From Methanomicrobium mobile BP (lineage in GTDB: Archaea > Halobacteriota > Methanomicrobia > Methanomicrobiales > Methanomicrobiaceae), in the NCBI RefSeq assembly GCF_000711215.1, contig NZ_JOMF01000009.1, positions 90,873 through 154,872 of the forward strand: a DNA stretch of 64,000 bases. The letters run 5' to 3'. The translations under genes and the position numbers were made by a program. Of this stretch, positions 38,615 through 48,357 are shown in pieces (the first letter of the stretch is position 1; each line of letters opens with the position of its first letter). Below the pieces are notes generated by a model, which saw only the letters and a list, made by a program, of their open reading frames with translations, was not told the DNA's origin and did no database searches.

Positions 38615-41600
38615 TGCCGCTGAAGAAAAATATCAAAAAAGTCCTGCTCATCGGTTCGGGACCTATTCAGATAGGTCAGGCGGCGGAGTTTGACTTCTCG
38701 GGCTCGCAGGCATGCCGTTCGCTGCGCGAGGAGGGTATCGAGGTCGTCCTCGTAAACTCCAATCCGGCGACGATTCAGACCGATCCCGAGATGGCGGACA
38801 TCATCTATGTCGAGCCGCTGAAAGCCCCGGTTATTGCCAAGATTATAGAAAAGGAGAAGCCCGACGGCATCTTAAGCGGAATGGGCGGACAGACGGGTCT
38901 TAACCTGACCGCGGAGCTTGCCGAGATGGGCGCACTCAAGGGTGTCGAGATCCTCGGAACACCGCTGGACGCCATCTATAAGGGCGAAGACAGGGAGCAG
39001 TTCAAGAATCTCATGACCGAGATCGGCGAGCCGATTCCGAGGAGCATGATCCTCGAGTCGATGAGCCAGATAGACGAGGCTCTCGAGAAGGTCGGTCTTC
39101 CGGCGATCATCCGCCCCGCATACACCCTCGGCGGCGCCGGCGGCGGCGTTGCCCACAATGTCGAGGAACTGAGAAGGATCATCGAACTCGGACTTCAGCG
39201 CTCGAGGATTCACCAGGTTCTCGTCGAAGAGAGCGTAATCGGCTGGAAAGAGATCGAGTTCGAGGTCATGCGCGACTCGGCGGATACCTGTATCATCATC
39301 TGCGGCATGGAAAACGTGGATCCGATGGGTATCCACACCGGCGAGAGCGTTGTCGTTGCCCCGATTCTGACGCTCCGCGACGACGAATTCCAGAGACTGC
39401 GTGCTTCGGCAATAAAGATCATCCGCGCTCTGGGCGTTCAGGGCGGCTGTAATATCCAGATGGCTTACAAGGACGGAGACTACAGAATCATCGAGGTCAA
39501 TCCGCGTGTTTCGCGTTCCTCGGCACTGGCATCGAAGGCCACGGGATATCCGATTGCAAGGGTCTCGGCAAAGATTGCCGTCGGACTTCGCCTCGACGAG
39601 ATAAGGAACACGGTCACGGGATGCACACCCGCATCCTTCGAGCCGGCAATCGATTATGTCGTTGTCAAGGTCCCGCGCTGGCCTTTCGACAAGTTCAAGA
39701 ACGCCGACAGGACGCTTACGACGGCGATGAAGAGTACCGGCGAGGTCATGTCAATCGGACGCACCCTTGAGGAGGCGTTCATGAAGGCACGCCGCTCACT
39801 CGATACCGATGTGACGGTGCACACCTCGAAGAAGGAGATTGCGATGCTCCTCCAGAATCCGACGGACGAGCGTTTCGGATGCCTCTTCGACGCGTTCAGA
39901 CAGGGATTCTCGGTCGATGCCGTCAAGGACATGACCTATATCGACGGCTTCTTCCTGCAAAAGATTGCCAACATCGTCGAAATCGAGAAGAGCCTTCAGA
40001 GCAACCCGACCGACGACGACATAAAGAGGGCAAAGCATTTCGGATTCTCGAACGAGGAGATAAGCGAGTTTACCGGCAGGAGCACGGACGATATCGAGAA
40101 ACTCGTCGGAATGCCGGTCTACAAGATTGTGGATACCTGCGCCGCGGAATTCCCCGCGTCCACGCCGTATTTCTACTCTACCTCGGACGAGGAGTGCGAG
40201 ATTGTCCGCGACGGCAAGGAAAAGGTCTTAATCATCGGTTCGGGACCTATACGCATCGGTCAGGGTATAGAGTTCGATTACTGTACGGTTCATGCGGTAA
40301 TGGCTCTCAGAGAGCAGGGTATTGAGGTCCATATCGTCAACAACAACCCGGAGACGGTCTCCACGGACTTCGATACCTCGGACAGGCTCTTCTTCGAGCC
40401 GATGAAACTCGAGGATATCATGAATATCCTCAGGAAAGACGACTATTCGGGTATCATGGTGCAGTTCGGCGGTCAGAACTCCGTCAACCTCGCCCTGCCC
40501 ATCGAGAGGGAGATTGCAAAATACGGTCTCAAGACAAAGATCCTCGGAACGTCGCCGGATTCTATGGATATCGCCGAAGACCGCGACAGGTTCAGTCAGA
40601 TCCTCGAGAAACTGAATATAAGGTCGCCGGCGAACGGATCGGCATATTCCGAGGCGGAGGCTTTCGAGATTGCCCGCAAGATCGGCTATCCGCTCCTTGT
40701 CCGCCCGTCCTATGTTCTCGGCGGCCGTGCGATGGAGCTGGTTCACGACGATATCGAACTTCAGAACTATATCAAGGAGGCCGTCCGCGTCAGCAGGCAG
40801 CACCCCGTTCTTCTGGATTCGTTCCTCCAGAACGCCATCGAGCTTGATGTCGATGCGGTCTGCGACGGCGAGGATATCCTCATCGGCGGCATTATGGAGC
40901 ATATCGAGGAGGCGGGCGTCCACTCGGGAGATTCCGCCTGCGTAATTCCGACGCAGTCGCTCTCGGACGAGGTCGTTGCGACCGTCCGCGATTACACGAG
41001 AAAGATTGCTCTGGGACTCAATGTCGTGGGTCTCATCAATATCCAGTATGCCGTCAAGGACAATACGGTCTATATCATCGAGGCGAATCCGCGTGCAAGC
41101 AGGACGGTTCCTTTTGTTTCGAAGGCTACGGGACTGCCGCTTGCCAAGATTGCCGCACGCGTCATGTGCGGTCACAAGCTTAAGGAGATGGGCTACAAAG
41201 AGCGCCACTTAAAGCATGTCGCGGTTAAGGAGGTTCTTCTGCCGTTTAACAAGCTTCCGGGCGTGGATACCGTTCTGGGTCCCGAGATGAAGAGTACGGG
41301 CGAGGTCATGGGTATAGACTACGACTTCGGACGTGCCTACTTCAAGGCATGTATCAGTGCGGATAACCCGCTGCCGCTCGAGGGCAATGTGTTTATCTCC
41401 ATCGGCGACGAGGACAAGTCCGATATACTTCCGATTGCAAAGAAACTCAAGGATCTGGGTCTTTCCCTTATCGGCACGAGCGGAACGGTCGAGTTCCTCG
41501 AGGGACACGGCATCGATGCGGAGCTTGTGAGGAAGGTTCAGGAAGGTTCTCCCAACGTCATCGATATGATGAGACGCGGCGAGACCAGTCTGATCATCAA

Positions 41601-41784
41601 TACGCCGTCGGGCAAGTATTCGAGACAGGATCACCTTCAGATTATGCGTGCGGCGCTGGATTACGGCATTCCGTATATTACCACGCTTCAGGCGGCACGT
41701 GCGGCGGCAATGGCTATCGAGGCCATAAAGAAGGAAGATATGACCTTTGAGCCGCTGAAGCACTACCACAGCGACGTTTACTGA
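38614..41784 (+). CDS. carB: Carbamoyl-phosphate synthase, large subunit (intact)
   Basis: Makes carbamoyl phosphate. Two ATP-grasp halves are fused in one chain of 1056 residues: IGSGPIQIGQAAEFDFSGSQA at the start of the first and IIGSGPIRIGQGIEFDYCTVHA near 550 for the second, followed by the C-terminal allosteric MGS-like domain (SLIGTSGTVEFLEGHGID). Some archaea split this protein; here it is undivided. Translation is coupled to carA by the one-base overlap. A T7 run follows the stop at 41809. Confidence 0.97.
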   Translation: MPLKKNIKKVLLIGSGPIQIGQAAEFDFSGSQACRSLREEGIEVVLVNSNPATIQTDPEMADIIYVEPLKAPVIAKIIEKEKPDGILSGMGGQTGLNLTAELAEMGALKGVEILGTPLDAIYKGEDREQFKNLMTEIGEPIPRSMILESMSQIDEALEKVGLPAIIRPAYTLGGAGGGVAHNVEELRRIIELGLQRSRIHQVLVEESVIGWKEIEFEVMRDSADTCIIICGMENVDPMGIHTGESVVVAPILTLRDDEFQRLRASAIKIIRALGVQGGCNIQMAYKDGDYRIIEVNPRVSRSSALASKATGYPIARVSAKIAVGLRLDEIRNTVTGCTPASFEPAIDYVVVKVPRWPFDKFKNADRTLTTAMKSTGEVMSIGRTLEEAFMKARRSLDTDVTVHTSKKEIAMLLQNPTDERFGCLFDAFRQGFSVDAVKDMTYIDGFFLQKIANIVEIEKSLQSNPTDDDIKRAKHFGFSNEEISEFTGRSTDDIEKLVGMPVYKIVDTCAAEFPASTPYFYSTSDEECEIVRDGKEKVLIIGSGPIRIGQGIEFDYCTVHAVMALREQGIEVHIVNNNPETVSTDFDTSDRLFFEPMKLEDIMNILRKDDYSGIMVQFGGQNSVNLALPIEREIAKYGLKTKILGTSPDSMDIAEDRDRFSQILEKLNIRSPANGSAYSEAEAFEIARKIGYPLLVRPSYVLGGRAMELVHDDIELQNYIKEAVRVSRQHPVLLDSFLQNAIELDVDAVCDGEDILIGGIMEHIEEAGVHSGDSACVIPTQSLSDEVVATVRDYTRKIALGLNVVGLINIQYAVKDNTVYIIEANPRASRTVPFVSKATGLPLAKIAARVMCGHKLKEMGYKERHLKHVAVKEVLLPFNKLPGVDTVLGPEMKSTGEVMGIDYDFGRAYFKACISADNPLPLEGNVFISIGDEDKSDILPIAKKLKDLGLSLIGTSGTVEFLEGHGIDAELVRKVQEGSPNVIDMMRRGETSLIINTPSGKYSRQDHLQIMRAALDYGIPYITTLQAARAAAMAIEAIKKEDMTFEPLKHYHSDVY

Positions 41785-41808
41785 AAGAACGCCGCAAATT
41801 ATCAACTC

Positions 41809-41867
41809 TTTTTTTACGCCGCATTTCACTCACATTACTGCATTTCACTCACATTACCTCATTTCAT
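41809..41867 (+). terminator. T7 terminator and 20-bp tandem repeat after carB
   Basis: A T7 run (41809-41815) is followed by two and a half copies of a 19-20 bp unit (GCATTTCACTCACATTACT). The next gene starts at 42056. Confidence 0.65.
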
Positions 41868-41962
41868 TCTTTGCCGTTCAATTCCCCCACAGTTCACCGA
41901 CTGTTCCCGTAACAGATCATATTTAATATAACAATGACCAATTTTGACATATTACGAAAGGG

Positions 41963-42023
41963 AACCCGTTTTGCATCGGGCAGGATGGTTAAGGTCAAGG
42001 TCAAGCCGCCCGCGATACGGGTT
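41963..42023 (+). ncRNA. Candidate structured RNA leader before the first PEGA gene
   Basis: Nested complementary arms can form a two-part stem: AACCCG (41963-41968) with CGGGTT (42018-42023), and ATCGGGC (41975-41981) with GCCCG-CG-AT (42008-42016). The loop contains AAGGTCAAGGTCAAG. The element ends 32 nt before the start at 42056, just upstream of the Shine-Dalgarno site. It does not match any riboswitch I know. Alternatives are a transcript-end hairpin or an operator. Confidence 0.45.
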
Positions 42024-42055
42024 TTCGCATGAAATCCGAATTACAGGAGGATATT

Positions 42056-43438
42056 ATGAAGGATATCATTACGAATAACATTACGAATACAATGAAGAAT
42101 GCCGGAAAGGATGCGGCGCGTAAACTCGAAGTCCGCGGTGCGATTCTCATCGGGCTTCTGCTTATAATCGCTTTCTGCGCCGTTCCCGCCGTCTCGGCAG
42201 GGGCTTATACGGGGGATGCGACACAACTGTGGGAGTTTAAAAAGAACACAAATTTCATCGACACCGATATCTCGCATGACGATACCTTCGTCGTTACGGG
42301 AGGCGTTATTCCCAAGGTCTATCTGCTCTCGGTCAACGGCAATCCCGTCTGGGAAGCGGATGTTGACGGGGCGGTAAACGGGGTTTCGGTCGCTACCGCC
42401 GGCATGTACACGGCTGCGGGAACTAAGAAGGGCGGTCTGTATCTCTTCGACCGCAACGGCGCCACGCTGTGGAAGCTGACTCTCGGCGACAATGTCTATG
42501 ACGTGGCTCTATCCTCGGGAGGAACCTACCTTGTCGCGGGCTCGGACGACGGCTGTATCTACCTCTACAAGAACAGCGGCGAGCAGGTCTGGAAGAAGAA
42601 GATCAACGGCAACATCTACGGCGTCAGTATCTCGGATGACGGCAGTATCATCGCCGTCGGCAAACGCGAGTTCGAGGTCAGCGCCTACGATCTTCAGGGC
42701 AACAGGCTGTGGTCGAAAAAGACGCCCGAGCAGGTCCTCGATGTCGATGTCTCACCCGACGGCAGCGTTATTGTCGCGGGCTGCTCGGACGGACGCGTCT
42801 ATGTCTATGACAGGGAGGGTAATCTTGTCTGGTCATACAATATCAGAATGCCGGTTAACGGCGTTTCCGCATCCATTTACGGCAGTTACATAGCCGCGGC
42901 TTCGGACGACACCTATACCCATATCCTCTCGGAGAAGACCCGCGCCGAGATTCTGAAGGTGCCTTCGCTTGCGAAGGTTCGCGGAGCGGCGCTTACGGTA
43001 ACGGGCACGAATCTTGCCGCGGCCTCGGACGACGGAACGCTCAAGTATTACGCACTTCCGATAACCTATACGCCGGCACCGGAGGCGACACCTGAGGTTC
43101 AGTATCCGAATCAGCCGACGGTTCCCGCGACCGCGGCTTCCGCGGTTCTGGAGATAAGTTCGGCGCCGTCGGGCGCACTTGCCTATGTGGACAATGTGTA
43201 TAAGGGAACGACGCCGGTGGTCGTCACCGAGCTTACCGCCGGCACCCACTCGGTGACGGTCTCGCTTGACGGATATTCCTCATACTCGACGCAGGTCGAG
43301 CTTTCCGCAGGCAGAACGACCTCGGTCTCGGCATCGCTGGCTCCGACGGCTAAGACGTCACCGGTGACGGTTGTCACGGTTATCGCGGCGGCAATCGGCG
43401 CATTGCTTATCTTTGCGGTCGGCAGAAGAGACAACTGA
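42056..43438 (+). CDS. Secreted beta-propeller protein with PEGA domain
   Basis: 460 residues from ATG 42056, five bases after a perfect AGGAGG (42045-42050); the in-frame ATG 42029 lacks a site. A signal peptide or anchor (about residues 28-48) leads into six to seven PQQ/WD40-like blades (repeated GxxVWxxxxDGxVNGVSV and DDGCIYLYKNSG). Then come a Pro/Ala-rich linker, a PEGA domain (SSAPSGALAYVDNVYKGTTP) and a C-terminal helix ending in GRRDN. The end (Thr-Ser-Pro, hydrophobic helix, Arg-Arg) resembles a sorting signal. Probably a cell-surface protein. Confidence 0.85.
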   Translation: MKDIITNNITNTMKNAGKDAARKLEVRGAILIGLLLIIAFCAVPAVSAGAYTGDATQLWEFKKNTNFIDTDISHDDTFVVTGGVIPKVYLLSVNGNPVWEADVDGAVNGVSVATAGMYTAAGTKKGGLYLFDRNGATLWKLTLGDNVYDVALSSGGTYLVAGSDDGCIYLYKNSGEQVWKKKINGNIYGVSISDDGSIIAVGKREFEVSAYDLQGNRLWSKKTPEQVLDVDVSPDGSVIVAGCSDGRVYVYDREGNLVWSYNIRMPVNGVSASIYGSYIAAASDDTYTHILSEKTRAEILKVPSLAKVRGAALTVTGTNLAAASDDGTLKYYALPITYTPAPEATPEVQYPNQPTVPATAASAVLEISSAPSGALAYVDNVYKGTTPVVVTELTAGTHSVTVSLDGYSSYSTQVELSAGRTTSVSASLAPTAKTSPVTVVTVIAAAIGALLIFAVGRRDN

Positions 43439-43619
43439 GACTTTTCAATTTTTTCCTTTTTTTCGTCTGATTTTCCCGATTTTTCCTCATCGCCGCGGGG
43501 GTATTTCCGAAGTAAACTCTTGCAGATAGAGCAAGACTATATACGCACGCACCGAAATCAATGTAAAAATATATGATCGTTTTCGGTCCGCCACGGAAAC
43601 GTGAAGATCGGAGGAGAAG

Positions 43620-45014
43620 ATGACGGGACATAAGGGCAAAAACAACTTCGGAATGCGGGACTTGAAAATGCCGGCAATCTCGGGGCACAGAGCGACCGCG
43701 ACGGCGATACTGCTTATGCTACTGCTTGCCTTATCCGTGCAGGCAGTCGCCGCGGCAGCCGATACGCCGCAGTTTCGGATGGAATACCTGTGGGACTTCG
43801 AGGAGAGTTCGGACAGAGTGACATGCGCAGACATATCGCCGGACGGCAACCGCATCGTCGCCGCCGGCGGCAATGTCATATCCATGCTCGGCAAGGACGG
43901 CAGGGTTATCTGGGAGAAGAAATACGACGATACCATTCGTGACGTCTCAACGTCAGTCGACGGCAGAAGCACGGCGTTCGTCACGCAGAACGGCTATGTT
44001 TACATGCTCGACGGCGACGGACAGATAGTGTATATCAAGACGCCCGGCGGCACGCCGTTTGCGGTCGACGTCACCGAAGACGGGACGCATACCGTGGTCG
44101 GAACGACCTACGGTCCGATTTACATGCTCGGAAAGAGCGGCAATGTCGAATGGAAACAGGGCTTCTCGGGTGTGCTCAAAGGCGTTGCGGCATCGGACTC
44201 GGGCGATGTTGTCGTCGCCGCCACGGACGGCGGCGTAGTATTTGCGTATTACGATACGGGAACCCAGAGATGGAGTAAGAACATGAATGTCGCGGCAACC
44301 TGCGTCGATGTCTCCCCCAACGGCGACGTTGTCGCGGTCGGACTCGCAAACGGCGATGTGCTCCGATTTGATTCGGATACCGGCGAGGAGATCTTCAGGG
44401 ATACCCTGCCCTTCATTCCCAAATCGGTCTCACTCTCGGAGAGAGGCGCGGATATGGCGGTCAGCGGCGAGAACAGCGCGACCGTCTATTATTTCAGCAC
44501 GGATTTCAGGAATCTCGAGCCGATAACGGTCACAGCCGACGGCACGGTGAGGTCGGTCGAGCTTTCAAAGTCGGCGAACAATCTGGCGATTGTCTCGGAC
44601 AGCGGCACTCTGACGTATTATTACAGATATTCGACGACCTTCGTTCAGCCGACCCCGCAGGCAACCGCGGTTCCCGAGGTGAGCTATGAGGTGAACGTGC
44701 TCGTTATCGAGTCCAATCCGAAGGGTGCACAGGTTCTTATAGACAACAGGATTGCGGGAATTACGCCCATAACGCTGACGGATGTCTCCGCGGGTCCGCA
44801 CACCCTTCTCATACGCTCCGAAGGATTTCAAGACTGGACAAGGGAGTTCTCGCTCGGCAGCGGCGCCACGGTCACGATATCTGCCGACATGCTCCCCGCA
44901 GGCGGCGACGATTTCCCGTGGATTTTCGTTATAATCGCGGTTGTCGCCGTAATCGCGGTTGCGGCTTTCATCATTTGGCGCAGAAACAGGGTGGACTATA
45001 ATTATCTGTTCTGA
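43620..45014 (+). CDS. Secreted beta-propeller protein with PEGA domain (paralogue)
   Basis: 464 residues behind GGAGGAG at 43610. Architecture as in its upstream neighbour: signal or anchor at about 22-45, propeller blades with DGNRIVAAGG and DGYVYMLDGDG-type repeats, Pro-rich linker, PEGA domain (IESNPKGAQVLIDNRIAGITP) and a C-terminal membrane helix (WIFVIIAVVAVIAVAAFIIW). The tail RRNRVDYNYLF differs from the neighbour's sorting-like end. Clearly a gene duplication that has diverged. Role unknown; PEGA domains often occur in surface and carbohydrate-binding proteins. Confidence 0.85.
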   Translation: MTGHKGKNNFGMRDLKMPAISGHRATATAILLMLLLALSVQAVAAAADTPQFRMEYLWDFEESSDRVTCADISPDGNRIVAAGGNVISMLGKDGRVIWEKKYDDTIRDVSTSVDGRSTAFVTQNGYVYMLDGDGQIVYIKTPGGTPFAVDVTEDGTHTVVGTTYGPIYMLGKSGNVEWKQGFSGVLKGVAASDSGDVVVAATDGGVVFAYYDTGTQRWSKNMNVAATCVDVSPNGDVVAVGLANGDVLRFDSDTGEEIFRDTLPFIPKSVSLSERGADMAVSGENSATVYYFSTDFRNLEPITVTADGTVRSVELSKSANNLAIVSDSGTLTYYYRYSTTFVQPTPQATAVPEVSYEVNVLVIESNPKGAQVLIDNRIAGITPITLTDVSAGPHTLLIRSEGFQDWTREFSLGSGATVTISADMLPAGGDDFPWIFVIIAVVAVIAVAAFIIWRRNRVDYNYLF

Positions 45015-45045
45015 ATTTTGCGGAACTGACAGAAAAAATATCTTC

Positions 45046-45064
45046 AAAAAAATTTTTTATTTTT
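45046..45064. terminator. Bidirectional terminator between converging genes
   Basis: A7 directly followed by T6 and T5 (CAAAAAAATTTTTTATTTTT core) lies in the 53-bp space between two converging genes. It provides a T-run for each strand. Confidence 0.65.
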
Positions 45065-45067
45065 AAG

Positions 45068-46690
45068 TTACGGCAGATTCCTGAGAATCTCGCCGAACCA
45101 GGGTATGAAATCGTTCTTTCTCGACATCATACCCTCTTTTCTTATGGGCTGTGCGGTTATTCCGCAGTCTGTCAGTACTGCGGCATCCGCGGCAAGGTAA
45201 AGCTCGCTTCCGTTCTCGAAGACGCTTGTGAGGAGAGCGGCGAAGATATCCGCACTGTTCGATTTCTTTAATGCCTGCACGGCTTTCGTTATCTCGTCGC
45301 GGTTGTCGGCGGAGAAATCAAAGGTGGGGATGAGAATCTGGGAGATGATGACCTTTTTGCCGAAGAGGTTGTATTCCTTGACATCCCGCATCAGAAGGCT
45401 GTCCATGGGGATTCCCTCAAGATCCATGCCTTTTCTGATAAGTTCGGTGCCGTATTCCTCGATGTCGACGCCGGCAATCTCGGCAAGGTTCTTGACTATG
45501 CGTCTGTCCTTCTCCGTGGTCGTGGAGAGGCGAAGCACCATGGTATCCGAGAGAATTCCCGAGAGGAGGACGCCGGCGGTCTTTTTGTCCGGCACTATGC
45601 CCGCCTCGGCGAACTTGCCGGCGATTATGGTCGAGGTCGAACCCACGGGCTCGTTGAGGAAGCCGATGGGCTTGAGTGTCGTTATCGCGCCGAGTCTGTG
45701 GTGGTCGATAATCTCCAGAATCTCGGCTTTCTCGATTCCGTCGACAGCCTGAGCGTATTCGTTGTGGTCGAGGAGTATGACCTGTTTATAGACGGTGTCG
45801 AGGAAACTGTTCCTCGATATCATGCCGAGGAACTTCCTGTCGGCATCGACGACACATGCCGTTCGGTATTTGGAGTTCGCGACGAGCTGTTTTGCATAGT
45901 CGATTGTGTCCTCAGCGGTCACGGTCTGAACGTCGGTTGCCATGATCTGGCTCACGGGCAGGGAGAGGTTAATCATCTTGCCGACGCCGAATGCGTCCAG
46001 ATTCGTCGCTATGAGCGTGACGCCCTTCTCTTTTGCGGCGGTGATGACGCGGTCGCCGACCGGAGCGCCGTCGGCGATGATGAGCGCAGCTATTCCCGCG
46101 GAGATGAGGGCAAGCTGGGAGGGTTCGTCGTCGCCGACGATTGCCACGTCGTCCTTTGTTATCTTGGAGAGGATGACGTGGAGGGCGTCGATTGAGATAT
46201 AGACCCTGCCCTCGATTATTTCGCGGGCGGAGGCGAGGAGCCTCGCGTTGAGGATTCTCGTGAGGACGTCTATCTTTATCGGCGGCAGCAGAAGCTGCGA
46301 TATGCTCTGGCGGCTGACGTATGCCTGTGCCAGACCGTGCTCGCTCATGAGTCCGATGAGTTTTCCGGCGCCGTCGGTGATGGGGATGTTTCTTACGTTG
46401 TAGTCCTCCATCATGGCGATGATCTCGATTGCGGGAATGTCGGATTTGGCACTGAATTTATAGGTGAAGGGCAGATCCGAGATATTTGGGACGACGCTTT
46501 CTATGTATTGCGGCACGTCGGCGCCGAATTTCTCCAGCGCAAACTTTGTCTCGGGGTTTATCTCGCCGCAGACGGCGGGTATGTATTTCCCGTCGCGTGT
46601 CCGGTTGAGATATTCCGCATAACCGATTGCACTGCATACGGAGTCCGTATCCGGATTTTTATGCCCGATAACGTATACCTGATTCATCAT
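45068..46690 (-). CDS. ppaC: Family II manganese pyrophosphatase with CBS-DRTGG regulatory insert
   Basis: Hydrolyses inorganic pyrophosphate. The DHH-type catalytic domain includes GHKNPDTDSVCSAIGYAEY (residues 9-27), ILEIIDHHRLGAI near 330 and the DHHA2 C-terminal domain. Inserted at about 70-300 are a CBS pair and a DRTGG-like domain (VRNIPITDGAGKLIGLMSE and later VNSKYRTACVVDADRKFLGMI); such inserts bind adenine nucleotides and regulate the enzyme. The 540-residue length agrees. Upstream sequence is a tandem repeat. Confidence 0.94.
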   Translation of the reverse strand: MMNQVYVIGHKNPDTDSVCSAIGYAEYLNRTRDGKYIPAVCGEINPETKFALEKFGADVPQYIESVVPNISDLPFTYKFSAKSDIPAIEIIAMMEDYNVRNIPITDGAGKLIGLMSEHGLAQAYVSRQSISQLLLPPIKIDVLTRILNARLLASAREIIEGRVYISIDALHVILSKITKDDVAIVGDDEPSQLALISAGIAALIIADGAPVGDRVITAAKEKGVTLIATNLDAFGVGKMINLSLPVSQIMATDVQTVTAEDTIDYAKQLVANSKYRTACVVDADRKFLGMISRNSFLDTVYKQVILLDHNEYAQAVDGIEKAEILEIIDHHRLGAITTLKPIGFLNEPVGSTSTIIAGKFAEAGIVPDKKTAGVLLSGILSDTMVLRLSTTTEKDRRIVKNLAEIAGVDIEEYGTELIRKGMDLEGIPMDSLLMRDVKEYNLFGKKVIISQILIPTFDFSADNRDEITKAVQALKKSNSADIFAALLTSVFENGSELYLAADAAVLTDCGITAQPIRKEGMMSRKNDFIPWFGEILRNLP

Positions 46691-46699
46691 ATTTTTCCG

Positions 46700-46812
46700 A
46701 GGGTTTTTGTGTGATTTTTTTGTGTGATTTTTTTGTGTGATTTTTTTTGTGAATTTTTTGCGTGATTTTTTACGTGATTTTTTGCGTGATTTTTTGCGTG
46801 ATTTTTTGGGTT
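46700..46812. repeat. 13-15 bp tandem repeat (GTGTGATTTTTTT type)
   Basis: Eight units of GTGTGATTTTTTT, GCGTGATTTTTT and GTGAATTTTTT form a clear tandem array just upstream of the pyrophosphatase gene. The divergent pyrB promoter, with a TATA-like CTTATATATA at about 46832, follows. Confidence 0.95.
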
Positions 46813-46903
46813 ATTTATTCTGCTTATTTTTCTGCTTATATATATCGAACTTCATCATGTTATATTTTGCACAGATATTTATTGACTGCAAGCAGATATT
46901 TAG

Positions 46904-47809
46904 ATGCATAACATGCACCACATAATATCGATAAGGGATTTTGAAAGGGAAGATATAGATGCTCTTCTGACAAAAGCTCAGCAGATTCAGAGTCTGGGCA
47001 GCTATAAGCAAACCCTTCGCGGAAAACTGGTTGCACTTCTTTTCTTTGAGCCGAGTACGAGAACCAGAATGTCCTTTGCATCGGCACTGGCGCGCCTCGG
47101 GGGAGAGGCGATTACCGTGGACAGTGTCGAGGGAAGTTCAATCTCGAAGGGCGAGACTCTTGCGGATACCATCAAGGTCGTCAGCAGTTACGTCGACGCC
47201 ATCGTCCTGCGCCATCCGAAAGAGGGCGCGGCAAGGCTCGCATCGGAGTTCTCGTCCGTCCCCGTCATCAATGCCGGCGACGGCGCGGGGCAGCACCCGT
47301 CTCAGACGCTTCTCGATCTCTTTACAATCAAGGAGAACATGAAGCTCGACGGCATCGACCTGGGACTTCTGGGCGATCTCCGTTACGGAAGAACGGCGCA
47401 TTCTCTCTCTTATGCGCTTTCGCACTACGACGTGACGATTCACACCATTACGCCGAAGAGTCTGGAGATGCCGCAGTGGCTCTCGACCGAGCTTAAGGAG
47501 AGGGGAACCGAGGTGGTCGAGCACGAGAAACTCGAGGATATCATCAACGATCTCGATGTCCTCTACGCGACAAGGATTCAGCGCGAGAGATTCCCGGATA
47601 TGGCGAGTTATGCGCGGGTTGCCAACACCTATAAGATCACGCCCGAGACTCTGAAGGACGTGCGCAAAAATCTTATTCTGCTTCATCCGCTCCCGCGTGC
47701 CGGCGAGATTGACCCCGCTGTCGATGCTCTGCCGTATGCGAAGTATTTCAGGCAGGCGGCGAACGGAATTCCGGTTCGTATGGCAATGCTGGAGGATGTT
47801 ATACTATGA
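46904..47809 (+). CDS. pyrB: Aspartate carbamoyltransferase, catalytic chain
   Basis: Second step of pyrimidine synthesis. The 301 residues show the carbamoyl-phosphate loop FFEPSTRTRMSF and HPSQTLLDLFTI, plus the aspartate-binding HPLPRAGEIDPAVD. Met4 (MHHIISIRDF) is an alternative start. Overlaps pyrI by four bases (ATGA). Confidence 0.97.
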   Translation: MHNMHHIISIRDFEREDIDALLTKAQQIQSLGSYKQTLRGKLVALLFFEPSTRTRMSFASALARLGGEAITVDSVEGSSISKGETLADTIKVVSSYVDAIVLRHPKEGAARLASEFSSVPVINAGDGAGQHPSQTLLDLFTIKENMKLDGIDLGLLGDLRYGRTAHSLSYALSHYDVTIHTITPKSLEMPQWLSTELKERGTEVVEHEKLEDIINDLDVLYATRIQRERFPDMASYARVANTYKITPETLKDVRKNLILLHPLPRAGEIDPAVDALPYAKYFRQAANGIPVRMAMLEDVIL

Positions 47810-48276
47810 GCGTTAAGAAACACGAAGGCGGCATGCTGATCAACCCGATTAGGGACGGAACGGTTATCGATCATATCGCGGCGGGCGAGGCTCTGACCGT
47901 GCTCAAGATTCTGGGCATCACGGGCTCGTGCAATGAGGAACTTTCGATTGCCACGAATGTGAGCACGAAGAATCCCGCCGTTAAGAAGGATATCGTGAAG
48001 ATATCAAACCGCGAACTCTCAAAGAGCGAGCTGAACAAGATTGCCCTCATTGCCCCGAATGCGACGATCAACATCATCCGCAACTCCAAGGTCGTCGACA
48101 AGGCGGGCGTCGAGATTCCGACGGTCGTAACCGGATTTGTGAGATGCCCCAATCCGGGCTGCATCACGAACTCGGACGAGCCGATTGAGACGAAGTTCAA
48201 GGTAGTCAACGGCACTCTGCACTGCCTTTACTGCGACAATATTCTGAAATCGGATATCATCAATTATATTATCTGA
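47806..48276 (+). CDS. pyrI: Aspartate carbamoyltransferase, regulatory chain
   Basis: Binds the nucleotide effectors and holds the catalytic trimers together through a zinc site. The 156 residues have the allosteric domain (NPIRDGTVIDHIAAGEAL) and the zinc domain with CPNPGC and CLYC pairs. Its start codon overlaps the pyrB stop. Confidence 0.97.
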   Translation: MSVKKHEGGMLINPIRDGTVIDHIAAGEALTVLKILGITGSCNEELSIATNVSTKNPAVKKDIVKISNRELSKSELNKIALIAPNATINIIRNSKVVDKAGVEIPTVVTGFVRCPNPGCITNSDEPIETKFKVVNGTLHCLYCDNILKSDIINYII

Positions 48277-48357
48277 TATCCGCCAAAAATTGTATATTTT
48301 ATAAATTTGCAGGATTTATCGGATTGTTTGTTTTATAAGTTGTTTATCCGTTAATTT

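Noticed and set aside
41963..42023. tRNA or tRNA-like element before the PEGA gene
   Set aside because: No T-arm, no anticodon arm and no acceptor pairing of the right length.
46700..46812. Possible CRISPR array
   Set aside because: Units are 13-15 bp with no spacers between; a simple tandem repeat. No cas genes in the window.
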